Shown here in pieces: positions 1 through 13,207 of a stretch of 64,000 nucleotides of DNA. The notes under the pieces are model-generated. The model made no database searches. It saw nothing but the letters and a program-made list of their open reading frames with translations, and was not told the DNA's origin. Location of the stretch: the NCBI GenBank assembly GCA_009692045.1, contig SIAA01000001.1:62001-126000 (forward strand). The letters run 5' to 3'. The position numbers and the translations under genes are program-made. The stretch is from Phycisphaerales bacterium. GTDB taxonomy: Bacteria > Planctomycetota > Phycisphaerae > Phycisphaerales > SM1A02. Every line of letters begins with the position of its first letter. Position 1 is the stretch's first letter.

Positions 1-823
1 GCATCGTTGCATCTTCAAGATGGGCGCTCGGATGTCCCTCAGCGATTGTCTCTGAACCGTGAGGAGCAGCATCGGTCGAACCGGAAAGCGCTACTCCCAG
101 AGGCCCGCGCGATGCGGGTTTCACAGCCGATAGTTCGGTGAGCGGCGCACCGACGAAGCTGGGGGACCCTCCCGCGGCCAGCATTGCGGCAGGTGCCAGC
201 ACTTCGCCTACTGAGTCGGTGGATGTGCTCGCGGCGTGGCTGGTCGCCGCTGTGGCATGGCTGGATGCGCCCCCTTGGGCAACAGCAGCAGGCGCCGCGA
301 TCTCATGGGAACCCTCAATGACGGCAATCTCATGGTCAGGTGGAACATAGAAGGTGCTGCCCCACACCAGATGCTCGTGAATCTTGTGGGTGTACTCAAA
401 GTACTTGATCACCATGAAGGCGGCCGCGCCCGCCATGGTTAGCCACAGACACACCAGCATCGCCCTCTTGCGCGACCGCTGCGCGAAGTACACGGCGCTT
501 GCCATGGTGAGACTGCTGACTATGAGCACGCAGGTGTTGATTCCACCCATGGTCGTGCTGAGATAGTGACTGGCGTAGCTAAAGACCTCAGGGAATCGAT
601 TGCGCAGGACGGCATAGGCCACGAACAGCCCGCCGAAGAACAGAACTTCGGTGGCAAGAAACAGCCACATGCCCAACTTGCTGCTGTCAAACTGCTGAGC
701 CGGGGTCTCGAAGTGGTGCGCGAGGAAGGGATGCTTGGCGTGCTCGCCGCCATGACCGTGATCAACTGCGTGGGAGTGCGGCACTGGAGCGCCTGATGCC
801 TGATTGGCGTCAACAGTACTCAC
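1..823 (-). CDS. coxC: Cytochrome c oxidase subunit III, partial (runs off the left edge)
   Basis: Subunit III of the haem-copper oxidase, a membrane protein supporting CoxA. Translating the minus strand from a GTG at 823 gives 274 codons still open at base 1. Residues 49-71 (GMWLFLATEVLFFGG) are the classic COX3 helix; two further helices follow at about 92-112 and 121-140, then the conserved EHLVWGSTFYVPP loop. The start lies 3 bases after the coxA stop, so the two are co-transcribed. From about residue 172 to the window edge the protein turns into Ala/Ser/Gly/His/Thr-rich low-complexity sequence where COX3 usually moves quickly into its next helix. The rest of the protein, including the later helices, lies outside the window. 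Confidence 0.88.
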   Translation of the reverse strand, partial: MSTVDANQASGAPVPHSHAVDHGHGGEHAKHPFLAHHFETPAQQFDSSKLGMWLFLATEVLFFGGLFVAYAVLRNRFPEVFSYASHYLSTTMGGINTCVLIVSSLTMASAVYFAQRSRKRAMLVCLWLTMAGAAAFMVIKYFEYTHKIHEHLVWGSTFYVPPDHEIAVIEGSHEIAAPAAVAQGGASSHATAATSHAASTSTDSVGEVLAPAAMLAAGGSPSFVGAPLTELSAVKPASRGPLGVALSGSTDAAPHGSETIAEGHPSAHLEDATM

Positions 824-826
824 TGG

Positions 827-2569
827 TCAGTGTCCCTTCGCCGGAGTTGGGTTCTCTCGCAGAGAGGGATCGAGGCTGCGATCAACCACATAACCATTCT
901 CCTCATCACTCCAGCGCACGATGGAGAAGTCATAGCAGTCACCCACGCGCGGTGGCGTCTTGAAGTTGTCATGGGGAGGAGGCGAGGGACATTGCCACTC
1001 GAGGCTGCGCCCGCCCCAAGGATTGGCGGGCGCGCGCTTGCCGTTGACGAGACTCGCCAGCAGGTATCCCGCAGTGATGAAGAAACCCACGGACATGATG
1101 TAGGAACCAACCGTGGAAATCACATGGTAGGTCTGGAACTCCGGCAGGTAGTCGTAGTAGCGCCGGGGCATGCCCTGACTTCCCAGCATGAACTGGGTGA
1201 AGAAGGTCACATTGAATCCCACGAAGACCAAGACCCAGGCGAAGCGTCCCCAGTTCTCGTTGTACATGCGTCCCGTGATCTTGGGCCACCAGTGGTGCAG
1301 GCCGCCGATCATGGCGATCAGAGCTGAGCCCATCATCACATAGTGGAAGTGCGCAACAACGAAGTAGGTGTCATGCAGGTGAACATCAACACTGAGGGTG
1401 GCTAGATGCAGACCGGTAAGACCGCCGATGGTGAAGAGGAAGAGGAATGCCAGTCCATACAACATGGGGGTATTCAGCGAGATGTTGCCCTTGTATAGGG
1501 TGATGGTCCAGTTGAACACCTTTACAGCCGAAGGAATCCCCACGCTGAACGAGATCGCGGAGAAGATCGTGTTCATGAGCGCGCTCTGACCGCTGGTGAA
1601 CATGTGGTGGCCCCACACGATGAAACTGAACATGGCAATGGCGACGCTGCTGAAGGCAATGAAGCGATAGCCAAAGATGTGACGGTGACTATGCACCGAA
1701 ATGAGTTCACTCACGATTCCCATGGCGGGAACGATCATGATGTAGACGGCGGGGTGGCTGTAGAACCAGAAGAAGTGCTGGTAAAGAACCGGATCGCCGC
1801 CCATCGAGGGATTGAAAATCCCGATGTTGACTGTCCGCTCGATAATGAGAAGCAGCAGAGTGATGGCCAGCACCGGTGTCGCCAGCACCTGAATGATTGC
1901 CGTCGAGTAGATGGCCCAGAGGAACAGCGGCATCTTGAACCAGGTCATCCCCGGCGGACGCAGCTTGTGAATGGTGACTATGAAGTTCATCCCCGTGAAG
2001 ATGGAGGAGAATCCCAGAATGAATGCGCCGGCAACGATGGGGATCACTCCGCCAGCGGGTGAGGTGGTGCTATAGGGGGTGTAGAAGGTCCAGCCCGTGT
2101 CAAAGCCTCCCATAAGCAGAGAGAGCACCGCCATCAGGGCGCCGATCACCCAGAGGTAGAAGGAGAAGAGATTGAGTTTCGGAAAGGCCACATCCTTGGC
2201 ACCCAGCATCACAGGCAGGATGAAGTTGCCCAGAGCCGCGGGAATGCTAGGAATGATGACGAGGAACACCATGATGGCGCCATGCAGCGTGAACCACTGG
2301 TTATAAACATCCGCGGGGTCCATACCCATCCACTTGGCGAAGGGACCCACGATGGTCGGCCCGGGCGCGAGTAGTTCGGTACGCACCAGAATGGCGAAGA
2401 TGCCCCCGACGAAGAACGCGCCCAACACACCCACCAGATACATCACGCCGATGCGCTTGTGATCGAGGGTGCAGGCCCACGATATGAAGCCCTTGGAGTG
2501 AGTCAGGTAGTTGTCAGAGCTGGCATGAATGTCCAGCGTCTCAGGTTTGTGTGCTTCAAGCGTCGTCAT
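827..2569 (-). CDS. coxA: Cytochrome c oxidase subunit I (caa3 type, A2-like)
   Basis: Catalytic subunit of the terminal oxidase: it reduces oxygen to water at the haem-CuB centre and pumps protons. The 580 residues carry about 12 membrane helices, the CuB ligand pair in GHHMFTSGQ, the [13 protein letters not shown] haem-binding helix, and the K-channel lysine in PSAVKVFNW. The CuB-Tyr crosslink motif reads YSHPAVY rather than GHPEVY, so the D-channel glutamate is replaced; the Tyr-Ser pair is what A2-type oxidases such as the Rhodothermus caa3 enzyme use. Preceded by coxB (11 bases) and followed by coxC. Confidence 0.97.
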   Translation of the reverse strand: MTTLEAHKPETLDIHASSDNYLTHSKGFISWACTLDHKRIGVMYLVGVLGAFFVGGIFAILVRTELLAPGPTIVGPFAKWMGMDPADVYNQWFTLHGAIMVFLVIIPSIPAALGNFILPVMLGAKDVAFPKLNLFSFYLWVIGALMAVLSLLMGGFDTGWTFYTPYSTTSPAGGVIPIVAGAFILGFSSIFTGMNFIVTIHKLRPPGMTWFKMPLFLWAIYSTAIIQVLATPVLAITLLLLIIERTVNIGIFNPSMGGDPVLYQHFFWFYSHPAVYIMIVPAMGIVSELISVHSHRHIFGYRFIAFSSVAIAMFSFIVWGHHMFTSGQSALMNTIFSAISFSVGIPSAVKVFNWTITLYKGNISLNTPMLYGLAFLFLFTIGGLTGLHLATLSVDVHLHDTYFVVAHFHYVMMGSALIAMIGGLHHWWPKITGRMYNENWGRFAWVLVFVGFNVTFFTQFMLGSQGMPRRYYDYLPEFQTYHVISTVGSYIMSVGFFITAGYLLASLVNGKRAPANPWGGRSLEWQCPSPPPHDNFKTPPRVGDCYDFSIVRWSDEENGYVVDRSLDPSLRENPTPAKGH

Positions 2570-2580
2570 TGTTCAATCCT

Positions 2581-3693
2581 TCACTTCGCGGCCGTGCCGG
2601 AGAGCAGTTTGCCCTTGGAGTCAAACTGATCGAGGTGCTTCATCAGGCCGATTACGGCGTCGATCTTTCGTTCATTCATCTGACCCTTGAATGTGGGCAT
2701 CACATTGGTAAAGGTCTGCACTATGTAGCGACCGGGATTCAGAATGGAGTCGCGGATGTAATCCTCGGGGGTCTCATAAACCTTGCCCGGGCCAATGATG
2801 TCGGCGTAGGACTGCCCGTTGGTGAACTTGCCCGTGCCCGCACTTATGCGATCCATGATGCCCTTCCAAGAGGGCCCCTGCCCCGTTGAACCGTCCAGAG
2901 TGTGGCACTGGCTGCACTGAGCATAGAGCTTGGGGCCGGCGATCTGGTAGAGCTGATCATCGGGGATGTCTTCGATCCAGTTGGCCTGCTTGGCCATCCA
3001 CTCGGCAAACTCGGTCTCACCCAGGACATAGACCTTGCCGCCCATGTTGCTGTGACCGGTACCGCAATACTCGGCACAGAAAAAGTTGTACGCCTTGGAG
3101 GCATCTTCGCCCGTGGGGAAGTCGCACTGGAACCATAACGCGACGCGCCGACCGGGAACCACATCGCGCTTGACGCGGAAGTTGGGCACAAAGAAGGCGT
3201 GCAGTACATCGTAGCTGCGCATGATGAGCCGCACCGGCTTCCCCGCGGGCACGAACAGGCCGTCCATGTTGGTGCTGATGGCACCGTTGGGATAGGTGAA
3301 ACTCCATTGCCATTTCTTCGCGACCACTTCAATGTCGAAAGTGTTCTTTGGTGGCTGAGCCAGATCCAAGTAGCCCTTGAATCCGAAGAAGAAGATGGCG
3401 ATGGAGATGAGCAGAGGAATGATTATCCACAGCGCTTCGAGCGGACCGTGATGGGTCATGCCATCCGTTCGGAAGCGCTCACCCTTGCGATGGCGATAGC
3501 GGATGACAAAGACGATCATGAGACCGACTATGAGCGCGAAGAAAAAGTAGGACACCCATGTGACAAACATGAATGCCCAGTCGACATCCGCGGAGACGGT
3601 GGAGGCGCCCTCGGGCATCCAGAATGTCGCGGGTGTGACCGCGTCCTGTGCTGCGAGTAGCGCAGTTGAGAGAGTATTGATCATCTGAATCAT
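2581..3693 (-). CDS. coxB: Cytochrome c oxidase subunit II with fused cytochrome c domain
   Basis: Electron-entry subunit of the caa3 oxidase. 370 residues: N-terminal segment, two membrane helices (about 39-64 and 88-105), then a periplasmic cupredoxin domain with the CuA ligands His165, Cys206, Cys210, His214 and Met217 (CAEYCGTGHSNM), then a C-terminal cytochrome c domain with haem motif CSQCH at 260-264. The fused haem domain makes this a caa3-type enzyme, able to take electrons directly from Alternative Complex III. Lies between the SCO chaperone gene and coxA in one transcription unit. Confidence 0.96.
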   Translation of the reverse strand: MIQMINTLSTALLAAQDAVTPATFWMPEGASTVSADVDWAFMFVTWVSYFFFALIVGLMIVFVIRYRHRKGERFRTDGMTHHGPLEALWIIIPLLISIAIFFFGFKGYLDLAQPPKNTFDIEVVAKKWQWSFTYPNGAISTNMDGLFVPAGKPVRLIMRSYDVLHAFFVPNFRVKRDVVPGRRVALWFQCDFPTGEDASKAYNFFCAEYCGTGHSNMGGKVYVLGETEFAEWMAKQANWIEDIPDDQLYQIAGPKLYAQCSQCHTLDGSTGQGPSWKGIMDRISAGTGKFTNGQSYADIIGPGKVYETPEDYIRDSILNPGRYIVQTFTNVMPTFKGQMNERKIDAVIGLMKHLDQFDSKGKLLSGTAAK

Positions 3694-3754
3694 GGGTTTG
3701 ATCGACTTGGGGTCAGTTGGCGTTTCTTTGATCTTGACAGTTCAGGTACCGGAG

Positions 3755-4735
3755 CTAATGCTGAGGAGATCCGTGTCCACTGGGTTCGTTGAGTTGCGGT
3801 GCCTGCAGGCGCTTGCGGGCGGAATCCTTCCAGAAGAGCCAGCCCAATCCTGCGCCTAGGAACACCAGAGTCACCACCCCACCTATCTGCATCAAGCGCA
3901 TGGCAAAGAGGGAATAGCTGCCCGCCAGGGGATCGTATTGATGGCACCAGAGGATGAACCGATCGAGAGGTGTGCCGATCGTTCCTTCGCCCGCCTCCAC
4001 CAACGCCATGCGCATCGTCTCGGGCTCAAACTTCACGCCATAGAGGTAGCGAACTATTCGACCATCAGGGGCGATTAGAAAGAGGGCTGCGGCGTGGGCA
4101 TACTCACCATCGGGGAGTTTCTTGAAGGCAAACCCGACGGCATCGGCGAGCGCCTTAGAACTCGACTCCGCACCCGTCATAAAGTGCCAGCCGCTCGCGG
4201 GCGCATCGCGACCATACTCGGACAGATACCCCTGCTTCTTGGCAAAGGCCAGGGGATACCGCTCCTCGGGATTGATGCTGACGCTGACAAACTCGAAGTC
4301 CTTGCCTGCCGTCCAATCAACTTTGGCCAACCCGCGCACGGCCTCATTGAGAACCATGGTGCAGAGCATGGGGCAGCGCAGGTATCCCAGATGAAGCAGA
4401 ACTGGTTTGCCGCCGCTGAGGATCGCTCCCAGAGTCGTGGCGGATCCATCATCATCGGTGAAGGGAAGATCAAGCGGAAGAGTGTCACCAAGATGTTCGA
4501 TGATGTCCACGCCGACCAGCTCGGGCGGAACAATGTCAGCACTCAGACCAGGCGCTCCTGGGGATGTCGGAGAGAACTCTGACTGTGCTCGCACCACCGA
4601 AGAGACAAGCATCAGTGACAACAGGCTGCTCGACAGGAGCGCACCCCGACCAGCACGGGCGGTTCGGCACCCCGCCGCGACTGCCCAGGCAGTGAACTGG
4701 GGTGCACCGTTGAGTTGGGCAGGTGGTCGCTTCAC
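3755..4735 (-). CDS. SCO1/SenC-family copper chaperone
   Basis: Thioredoxin-fold protein that delivers copper to the CuA site of subunit II. 326 residues; residues 30-50 look like a signal peptide or membrane anchor ending VVRAQS. The copper-binding CxxxC is Cys121/Cys125 in RCPMLC, and the partner histidine follows later in EYAHAAALFL. A C-terminal helix near 285-305 (VVTLVFLGAGLGWLFW) suggests a second anchor. The GTG start overlaps the upstream stop by 4 bases (GTGA). Its place directly before coxB matches its role in oxidase assembly. Confidence 0.93.
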   Translation of the reverse strand: MKRPPAQLNGAPQFTAWAVAAGCRTARAGRGALLSSSLLSLMLVSSVVRAQSEFSPTSPGAPGLSADIVPPELVGVDIIEHLGDTLPLDLPFTDDDGSATTLGAILSGGKPVLLHLGYLRCPMLCTMVLNEAVRGLAKVDWTAGKDFEFVSVSINPEERYPLAFAKKQGYLSEYGRDAPASGWHFMTGAESSSKALADAVGFAFKKLPDGEYAHAAALFLIAPDGRIVRYLYGVKFEPETMRMALVEAGEGTIGTPLDRFILWCHQYDPLAGSYSLFAMRLMQIGGVVTLVFLGAGLGWLFWKDSARKRLQAPQLNEPSGHGSPQH

Positions 4736-5094
4736 TTGTGGGGTCCTGTAGAAGCGGGCGGCTGCTTGCTCTCAGCGATCATTACTTCGAAGGCCCGAGC
4801 AATGGGCATGCGGATTTTCTTGACCTCGGCGCCATCAGGCTGAGCGACTGTGTAGATGCCGTATTCACCCAAAAGTCGCTCCTGCGAGGCACGAAGGTTG
4901 GCGACATCAAGTGAGGGCTGATCCACCACCTTGCGATCGAATTCTGCGGTCTGCTCCGCGAAGAAATACGCGGCCACGGCAAACACCGATACCACCACCA
5001 TGATGGTGCCGGCCAGCGAATAGAACCAGGTAAAACCCGGCTCAGGATCGGGGTCGTTACCGAGATGAGCTTCGTCTTGTTGGCTGTGTGACAT
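4732..5094 (-). CDS. Small single-helix membrane protein of the act-cox operon
   Basis: 120-residue protein with an acidic, His/Asp-rich N-terminus, one membrane helix at about 25-47 (FYSLAGTIMVVVSVFAVAAYFF), then a soluble, presumably periplasmic, 70-residue domain. I do not recognise a named family. It sits between actF and the SCO gene with a 9-base gap upstream and a 4-base overlap downstream, so it is translated as part of the respiratory operon. By position it could be an extra subunit of Alternative Complex III (an ActG-like role) or an oxidase accessory subunit; that is inference from context only. Confidence 0.75.
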   Translation of the reverse strand: MSHSQQDEAHLGNDPDPEPGFTWFYSLAGTIMVVVSVFAVAAYFFAEQTAEFDRKVVDQPSLDVANLRASQERLLGEYGIYTVAQPDGAEVKKIRMPIARAFEVMIAESKQPPASTGPHK

Positions 5095-5103
5095 GGATGA
5101 GAC

Positions 5104-6432
5104 TCAGATGTTCTGGAAGGAAAGACTCTCGTTGATTCGCGGATCGTGAACGCAAACCACGGACTTGGTGGAAAGCCGACGCATGGTCGAAGAGGCAAGG
5201 AGCCCCATCAATCCGAGCAGGAGAAGAAAGTTCACCGGATTGCCAATGCGACTGGCAGTGTCTGCGTAGGCCGAGGCGAACTCGTTATAGGTGGCGTAAC
5301 TGCCGACATCCGCAGGAATGACTGGCATGATGAGCCAGTACATGTCAATCCAGTGGAAGGCCAGCATCCACACGCAGCCGACGGCGAGCGTAAATGTCCA
5401 GCGCTTGATCCAGCGTGAGATGAGAAACACGAAGGGAATGATGAAGTGGCCGAAGAGAAGCGCAATGCTGACTGTCCCCCAGCCGCCCACCTGCCGTGCC
5501 AGGAACCATGTTGTCTCTTCAGGAATGTTGCCGTACCAAATCAGCATGTACTGGCTGAAGGCGATGTAGGCCCAGAACACCACTCCGAAGGCAAAGATCA
5601 TCTTGCCAAGGTCTTGCAAATGCTCTTCGCTCACCACCGCTCGATTGATGCCGAGGTGACGCAACTTGAGCACGATGAGCGTGATCAGGGAGTAACCACC
5701 CGTGCAGGTTGCGGCAAAGAAGTAGACGCCGAACATAGTGCTGAACCAAGCGGGCGAAAGGGACATGATCCAGTCGAATGCCGCGAAGGTAGTGGTGAGT
5801 CCGAAGAGGATGATCCCGGCAGCGGCGGTGCGACTGAGTCGCGCCGTAATCCGCACGCACTCCTCGGGCGACGCCGTGTCCTGCGCCACTGAGCCGCGGA
5901 AGAAGACGCGCGCCAGCGAGCCCCACACAATGAAGTAGATCGCGGCCCGAATGAAGAAGAATCGGTCGTTCAAGTATCCCGACTTGGCGGCGATGATGTG
6001 AGCCTCGGCGGGATCGTGCTCTCCCATGCTCGCCAGATCGGCCCATGGCCAGATCGAGGCCAGACTCAGACCGTGACCATCATGAGCGCGGCCCCACAGC
6101 CAGATTCCCACAAAGGGAAGGAACAGAATCCAGATCCACTGCAGGTTGGCGGCGAGAGCCTCGGCTGGTCGGCGAACAACCGCGCTCCAACCGGAACGCG
6201 TCAGCTGCTGAATCAGACAGAAGAGCAATCCGCCGAGGGCCAGAGAGAGCACAAACACGAAGTTCATGAGGTACTGCCTGGCGAAGTAGGCCGGATCCTT
6301 CCATCCCAGCCACACCGCAAGTCCGAGAGCGACCACCGCCACAGCCAAGGCCATGCGCGAGTAGCGAGCGAGGATCTCGCCTCCCACGAATCGGCTGGGG
6401 GTCAAATCAGTTTTTTCAGCAGCGTGACTCAT
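5104..6432 (-). CDS. actF: Alternative Complex III subunit ActF (quinol:cytochrome c oxidoreductase)
   Basis: Polytopic membrane subunit related to ActC and the NrfD/PsrC family, one of the two large membrane subunits of the quinol:cytochrome c oxidoreductase. 442 residues with about 10 hydrophobic helices, including WLFLARQVGGWGTVSIALLF and AFHWIDMYWLIMP. It is last in the actABCDEF order and its start overlaps the actE stop by 4 bases. Assignment rests on operon order plus the helix pattern and the F-H-W-I-D-M-Y-W motif typical of ActF. Confidence 0.93.
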   Translation of the reverse strand: MSHAAEKTDLTPSRFVGGEILARYSRMALAVAVVALGLAVWLGWKDPAYFARQYLMNFVFVLSLALGGLLFCLIQQLTRSGWSAVVRRPAEALAANLQWIWILFLPFVGIWLWGRAHDGHGLSLASIWPWADLASMGEHDPAEAHIIAAKSGYLNDRFFFIRAAIYFIVWGSLARVFFRGSVAQDTASPEECVRITARLSRTAAAGIILFGLTTTFAAFDWIMSLSPAWFSTMFGVYFFAATCTGGYSLITLIVLKLRHLGINRAVVSEEHLQDLGKMIFAFGVVFWAYIAFSQYMLIWYGNIPEETTWFLARQVGGWGTVSIALLFGHFIIPFVFLISRWIKRWTFTLAVGCVWMLAFHWIDMYWLIMPVIPADVGSYATYNEFASAYADTASRIGNPVNFLLLLGLMGLLASSTMRRLSTKSVVCVHDPRINESLSFQNI

Positions 6433-7103
6433 AGCCCCAATCCTGCTCGCATCTGCGGCGGTACATCCTGAACCGCAGCGTCCTGGCTGCGCTGCAAGGC
6501 TTTCACATAGGCCGCGATCGCCCAGCGATCCTCCACGGGAATCTGGGTTCCGTACCCGGCCATATTGCGAATCCCATAGGTAATGGTGTTGAAAAGCTGT
6601 CCGATGGGCTGCACCGTCACCGTGGCATCATGCAGACTCTTCGCCGTGACCCAAACAGTGCCGTCGACAGGCCCTTGCGCGTTGCTGACGAGAGCGAGAG
6701 CGCGCTGGTTCACCATGCCATCACCAGCGCCGGCGTAGCCGTGGCAAGCCGAGCAGTAGATGTTGAATCGCGCTTGCCCGCGCTCCAGCAGCTTCAGCGA
6801 CATTGTTGCCTGAGCGGGCAAGGTTGTAGCCCACTGCCCCGCCACTACACCGTTGTAATAATGCGTGTCGAGCCGCTCATCGCCGCGCGCCACGGTTCCC
6901 GCAACCGGCTGTCGCATGGAACGACCATCGGCGAACAGTGGATTCACCGCCTGAGTCTTGAACTTGGTCTGTAGGTCCATGTCAAAGATGATGTGAACGC
7001 CCGTGGTAGCACTGGCCTCGCCGCGATTGCGAGCGAGCACCATGGGCGGAACCAGAGCCAAGAGAGCAAGTATCGACAGCGAGTAAACGATCAATCTCGG
7101 CAT
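6429..7103 (-). CDS. actE: Alternative Complex III subunit ActE, monohaem cytochrome c
   Basis: Periplasmic mono-haem cytochrome c of the complex, which carries electrons from the quinol-oxidising part towards the oxidase. 224 residues: N-terminal signal or anchor helix (about 4-24, SILALLALVPPMVLA), haem motif CSACHGYAGAGDG near the middle, and a distal Met candidate in the NMAGYGTQIP segment. The RDWAIAAYVKALQ-like helix (here RWAIAAYVKALQRSQ) is typical of class I cytochromes c. 3-base gap from actD; overlaps actF by 4. Confidence 0.95.
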   Translation of the reverse strand: MPRLIVYSLSILALLALVPPMVLARNRGEASATTGVHIIFDMDLQTKFKTQAVNPLFADGRSMRQPVAGTVARGDERLDTHYYNGVVAGQWATTLPAQATMSLKLLERGQARFNIYCSACHGYAGAGDGMVNQRALALVSNAQGPVDGTVWVTAKSLHDATVTVQPIGQLFNTITYGIRNMAGYGTQIPVEDRWAIAAYVKALQRSQDAAVQDVPPQMRAGLGL

Positions 7104-7106
7104 GGA

Positions 7107-7730
7107 TCAGTCCTCCACCACTTCAACCGCATGGGCACCGAGTGTCTTCAGAAAGGCCTCGGTCTTGGACTTGAGGAACTTGGGATCGCGCGCTTCGATG
7201 ACGATGAAAAACCGATCATCAGTGGAACGGCGGAATCGCTGGCTGGCAAGCAGCGGGTGATTCAGGCGCGGCAGTCCATTGAGGGCCAGCATTCCAAACG
7301 CGGCGGTGAGCGCCGAGAGCAGCACCGTGAGCTCGAAGATCACCGGCACGAATGCGGGAAAGGACATAAGCGGCTTACCGCTGATGAGGAAGGGATAGCC
7401 CGTCACCCAGACGAACGCCCAAATCGATTGGTCGGTGGAGTTGGTGAAGGCCTGCAGCCCGAATCCCAGAGTTGCTCCGGTCAATCCTGCAAAGAAGACG
7501 ATCACCGGCAAGATGGTGCGGCGAACACCCATTTGCTTGTCAAGATTGTGAACGGGGAACGGCACATGGCAGTCCCAGTAGCGATAGCCCGAGTCCCGCA
7601 CCTTGCCCGCCGCTTCGAAAATCGCAGCGGGAGTCTCGAACTCGGCCATGATGCCCCAGGTGCGACGCTGAGAGTGCGCCACAGTCCCTGCGGCTTGACT
7701 GGGTTTCCGATCTGGGGCGAGAGTAGTCAC
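7107..7730 (-). CDS. actD: Alternative Complex III subunit ActD (DUF3341)
   Basis: Two-helix membrane subunit of the complex. 207 residues: a soluble N-terminal part with the family signature [17 protein letters not shown], then two membrane helices (about 73-95 and 110-140, [18 protein letters not shown] and a second [20 protein letters not shown]), and a soluble C-terminal tail with the conserved [11 protein letters not shown] segment. Overlaps actC by 4 bases. No cofactor ligands are expected or seen; the role is structural, peripheral to the ActC/ActF core. Confidence 0.95.
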   Translation of the reverse strand: MTTLAPDRKPSQAAGTVAHSQRRTWGIMAEFETPAAIFEAAGKVRDSGYRYWDCHVPFPVHNLDKQMGVRRTILPVIVFFAGLTGATLGFGLQAFTNSTDQSIWAFVWVTGYPFLISGKPLMSFPAFVPVIFELTVLLSALTAAFGMLALNGLPRLNHPLLASQRFRRSTDDRFFIVIEARDPKFLKSKTEAFLKTLGAHAVEVVED

Positions 7731-9147
7731 TGGGGATGCTCCCGATGAGGGTCGGCTTCCGGCATGATGGCTTTGATCTCAGCCAGTGCCACCATGGGCA
7801 GGTAGCGGCAGAAGAGCAGGAAGCAGACACCGAACAACCCGAATGCGCCCGTCATGGTGCAGATGTCAACCCAAGTGGGAATGAATCCGCCCCATGAAGT
7901 GGGCAGGAAGTCATTGGCAAGACTGGAGACGATGATCACATATCGCTCGAACCACATGCCGATGTTCACGACCAGACTGAGGACGAACATGATGGGGATG
8001 CTGGTGCGCATCCTCTTGAACCAGAAGAGCTGCGGCGTGATCACATTGCAGCTCACCATGATGAGATAAGCCCACCAGTACTGTCCGAAGGCGCGGTTCA
8101 TGAAGGCGAACTTCTCGTACAAAGCACCCGAGTACCAAGCAATGAAGAACTCCATGGAGTAGGCGTAGCCCACCATGCATCCTGTGACCAGGATGATCTT
8201 GTTCATATTGTCGAGGTGGCGGAGGGTGATCAAATCCTTCAGGCCGAAGAGTTCGCGCGCGGGAACAGCGAGGGTCACCACCATGGCGAAGCCGGAGAAA
8301 ATCGCGCCCGCCACGAAGTAGGGCGGGAAGATAGTGGTGTGCCATCCGGGCAACTGGCTGACGGCAAAGTCGAAAGACACCACCGAGTGAACGGAGAGAA
8401 CAAGGGGCGTAGCGAGTGCCGCCAGCAGGAGGTAGGCAACCTCGTATCGATGCCAGTGGCGCATACTGCCCCGCCACCCCAGAGAGAACAGCCCATAGGC
8501 CATCTGCTGGATGCGACCCTTGGCGCGGTCGCGCAGCGTGGCCAGATCAGGAATCATCCCGACATACCAAAAGACTGCTGAAACCGTGAAGTAAGTGCTC
8601 ACCGCAAACACATCCCACAGCAGCGGGCTGCGGAACTGCGGCCACAGTTCCATCTGATTGGGGATGGGGAACAGCCAATACACCAGCCAGACACGACCCA
8701 CATGGATGCCGGGAAACAGTCCGGCACAGATGACGGCAAAAATCGTCATCGCTTCGGCAAATCGATTGATACCGGTGCGCCACTTCTGCCGGAATAGAAA
8801 AAGAATGGCGCTGATGAGGGTGCCGGCGTGTCCGATGCCGACCCAGAACACGAAGTTGGTGATGTCGAAGGCCCACATGACGGGATTGTTCAATCCCCAC
8901 ACGCCTACCCCGGTGAAGAACAGGTAGAGGACGCAGAACCCCAGCATCGACACCATGGCAAGACTGATGGCAAAGGCCACATACCAAGCCACCGGCGCGC
9001 GCTTAGCCTCGGCGATGCGGCACACCTGCTGGGTGACATCGTGGAAGCGGTGCATGTTGAGCACCAGAGTGGCGCGGCGACCCGGCGTGTCGCCCGTGTT
9101 GTCGGTGTCTATGAAACCGCGATTGCGAACATCGATCTGACTCGAAC

Positions 9148-9151
<4 letters not shown>
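7727..9151 (-). CDS. actC: Alternative Complex III subunit ActC (NrfD/PsrC family)
   Basis: Large membrane subunit thought to hold the quinol-binding site. 474 residues with about 10 helices, including the conserved [22 protein letters not shown] and [29 protein letters not shown] segments (abridged here) that define the NrfD-like family in ACIII. Its start overlaps the actB stop by 4 bases, and actD overlaps its end by 4. Partner of ActB, whose iron-sulphur clusters are next to the quinol site. Confidence 0.96.
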
Positions 9152-12380
<3,229 letters not shown>

Positions 12381-12393
<13 letters not shown>

Positions 12394-13034
12394 GTGGAGC
12401 AGTTCTCGCTAGGAGTGATGTGATAGAGACGAGCGATGCCCTCGCGTTCTTCGCGGGTCATCTGGGTGTTCTGGTCCCATGAGAGCGTCGTGATCTTGGA
12501 TACAGGACGAAGTCGATCAATGGGATCTCGATGACACTCGAGGCACCAACCCATGGATAGCGGTTTGACCCTGGTGACTACCGCCATCTGATCAACGCGG
12601 CCGTGACACTCCACGCAACTCACTCCCCGATTCACATGGGCACTGTGATCGAAGTATGCGTAGTCAGGAAGCTTGTGCACTTTGATCCACTCAATCGGCA
12701 TCCCCGACTCATAACTGCTCTTCACCGGAGCGAGCAGAGGGCTGCCCTTGCGAATCTGGGTATGGCAGTTCATGCAGACTTGCGTGGATGGAACCGCGGC
12801 GAACCATGATCGCTCGACGGTGCTGTGGCAGTAACGGCAGTCGAGTCCAAGTTCGCCCGCATGGCGCGCGTGGCTGAAAGGAACTGGCTGAATCGGCTGG
12901 TATCCCTTCTCCAGCGATTTGGGGCTGAAGCCGTAGGCGACGATAAAAACTGCGTATAGCGGCACCACCGCACCAGCAATAGCCAGCACTGGCACTAGGC
13001 TGTCGATCCACCGTGGAAATAGGAATCTGCTCAT
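12381..13034 (-). CDS. actA: Alternative Complex III subunit ActA, pentahaem cytochrome c
   Basis: Multihaem periplasmic cytochrome anchored by an N-terminal helix (about 11-35, LVPVLAIAGAVVPLYAVFIV). The 217 residues contain five haem motifs: CRYCH 66-70, CMNCH 87-91, CVECH 140-144, CLECH 164-168 and CSTCH 212-216, the last only one residue from the C-terminus. Five haems match the known pentahaem ActA of Rhodothermus. First gene of the respiratory operon; overlaps actB by 13 bases, an unusually long overlap here. A promoter lies about 46 bases upstream. Confidence 0.96.
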
Positions 13035-13079
13035 AAGTGGTTGAGTAATCCGTACCTTTTTTCACGAAGTGAGCGCTGG

Positions 13080-13109
13080 ATTCTAGCCCCTAAACGCTTT
13101 CATCGTCAA
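13080..13109 (-). promoter_or_regulatory. Sigma70-like promoter of the act-cox operon
   Basis: On the minus strand TTGACG (13109-13104) and TAGAAT (13085-13080) are separated by 18 bases. Each hexamer matches 5 of 6 consensus positions. Transcription would begin near 13072, leaving a leader of about 38 bases before the actA ATG at 13034. It is the best promoter seen in the window and heads at least eleven genes. Confidence 0.7.
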
Positions 13110-13207
13110 GGACTGTCGCGGCCGAGGGCGCGATTTGAACGGCTATGGGAAAGATTGGCTCGAAGTGATATCCCCAACGCTCAGAAACCGCTAACTTGAC
13201 CGCTTAG

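Noticed and set aside
1604-2062. Plus-strand open frames inside coxA and other minus-strand genes
   Set aside because: They are shadows caused by the high-GC codon pattern and have no family features; the same holds for other antisense frames across the window.
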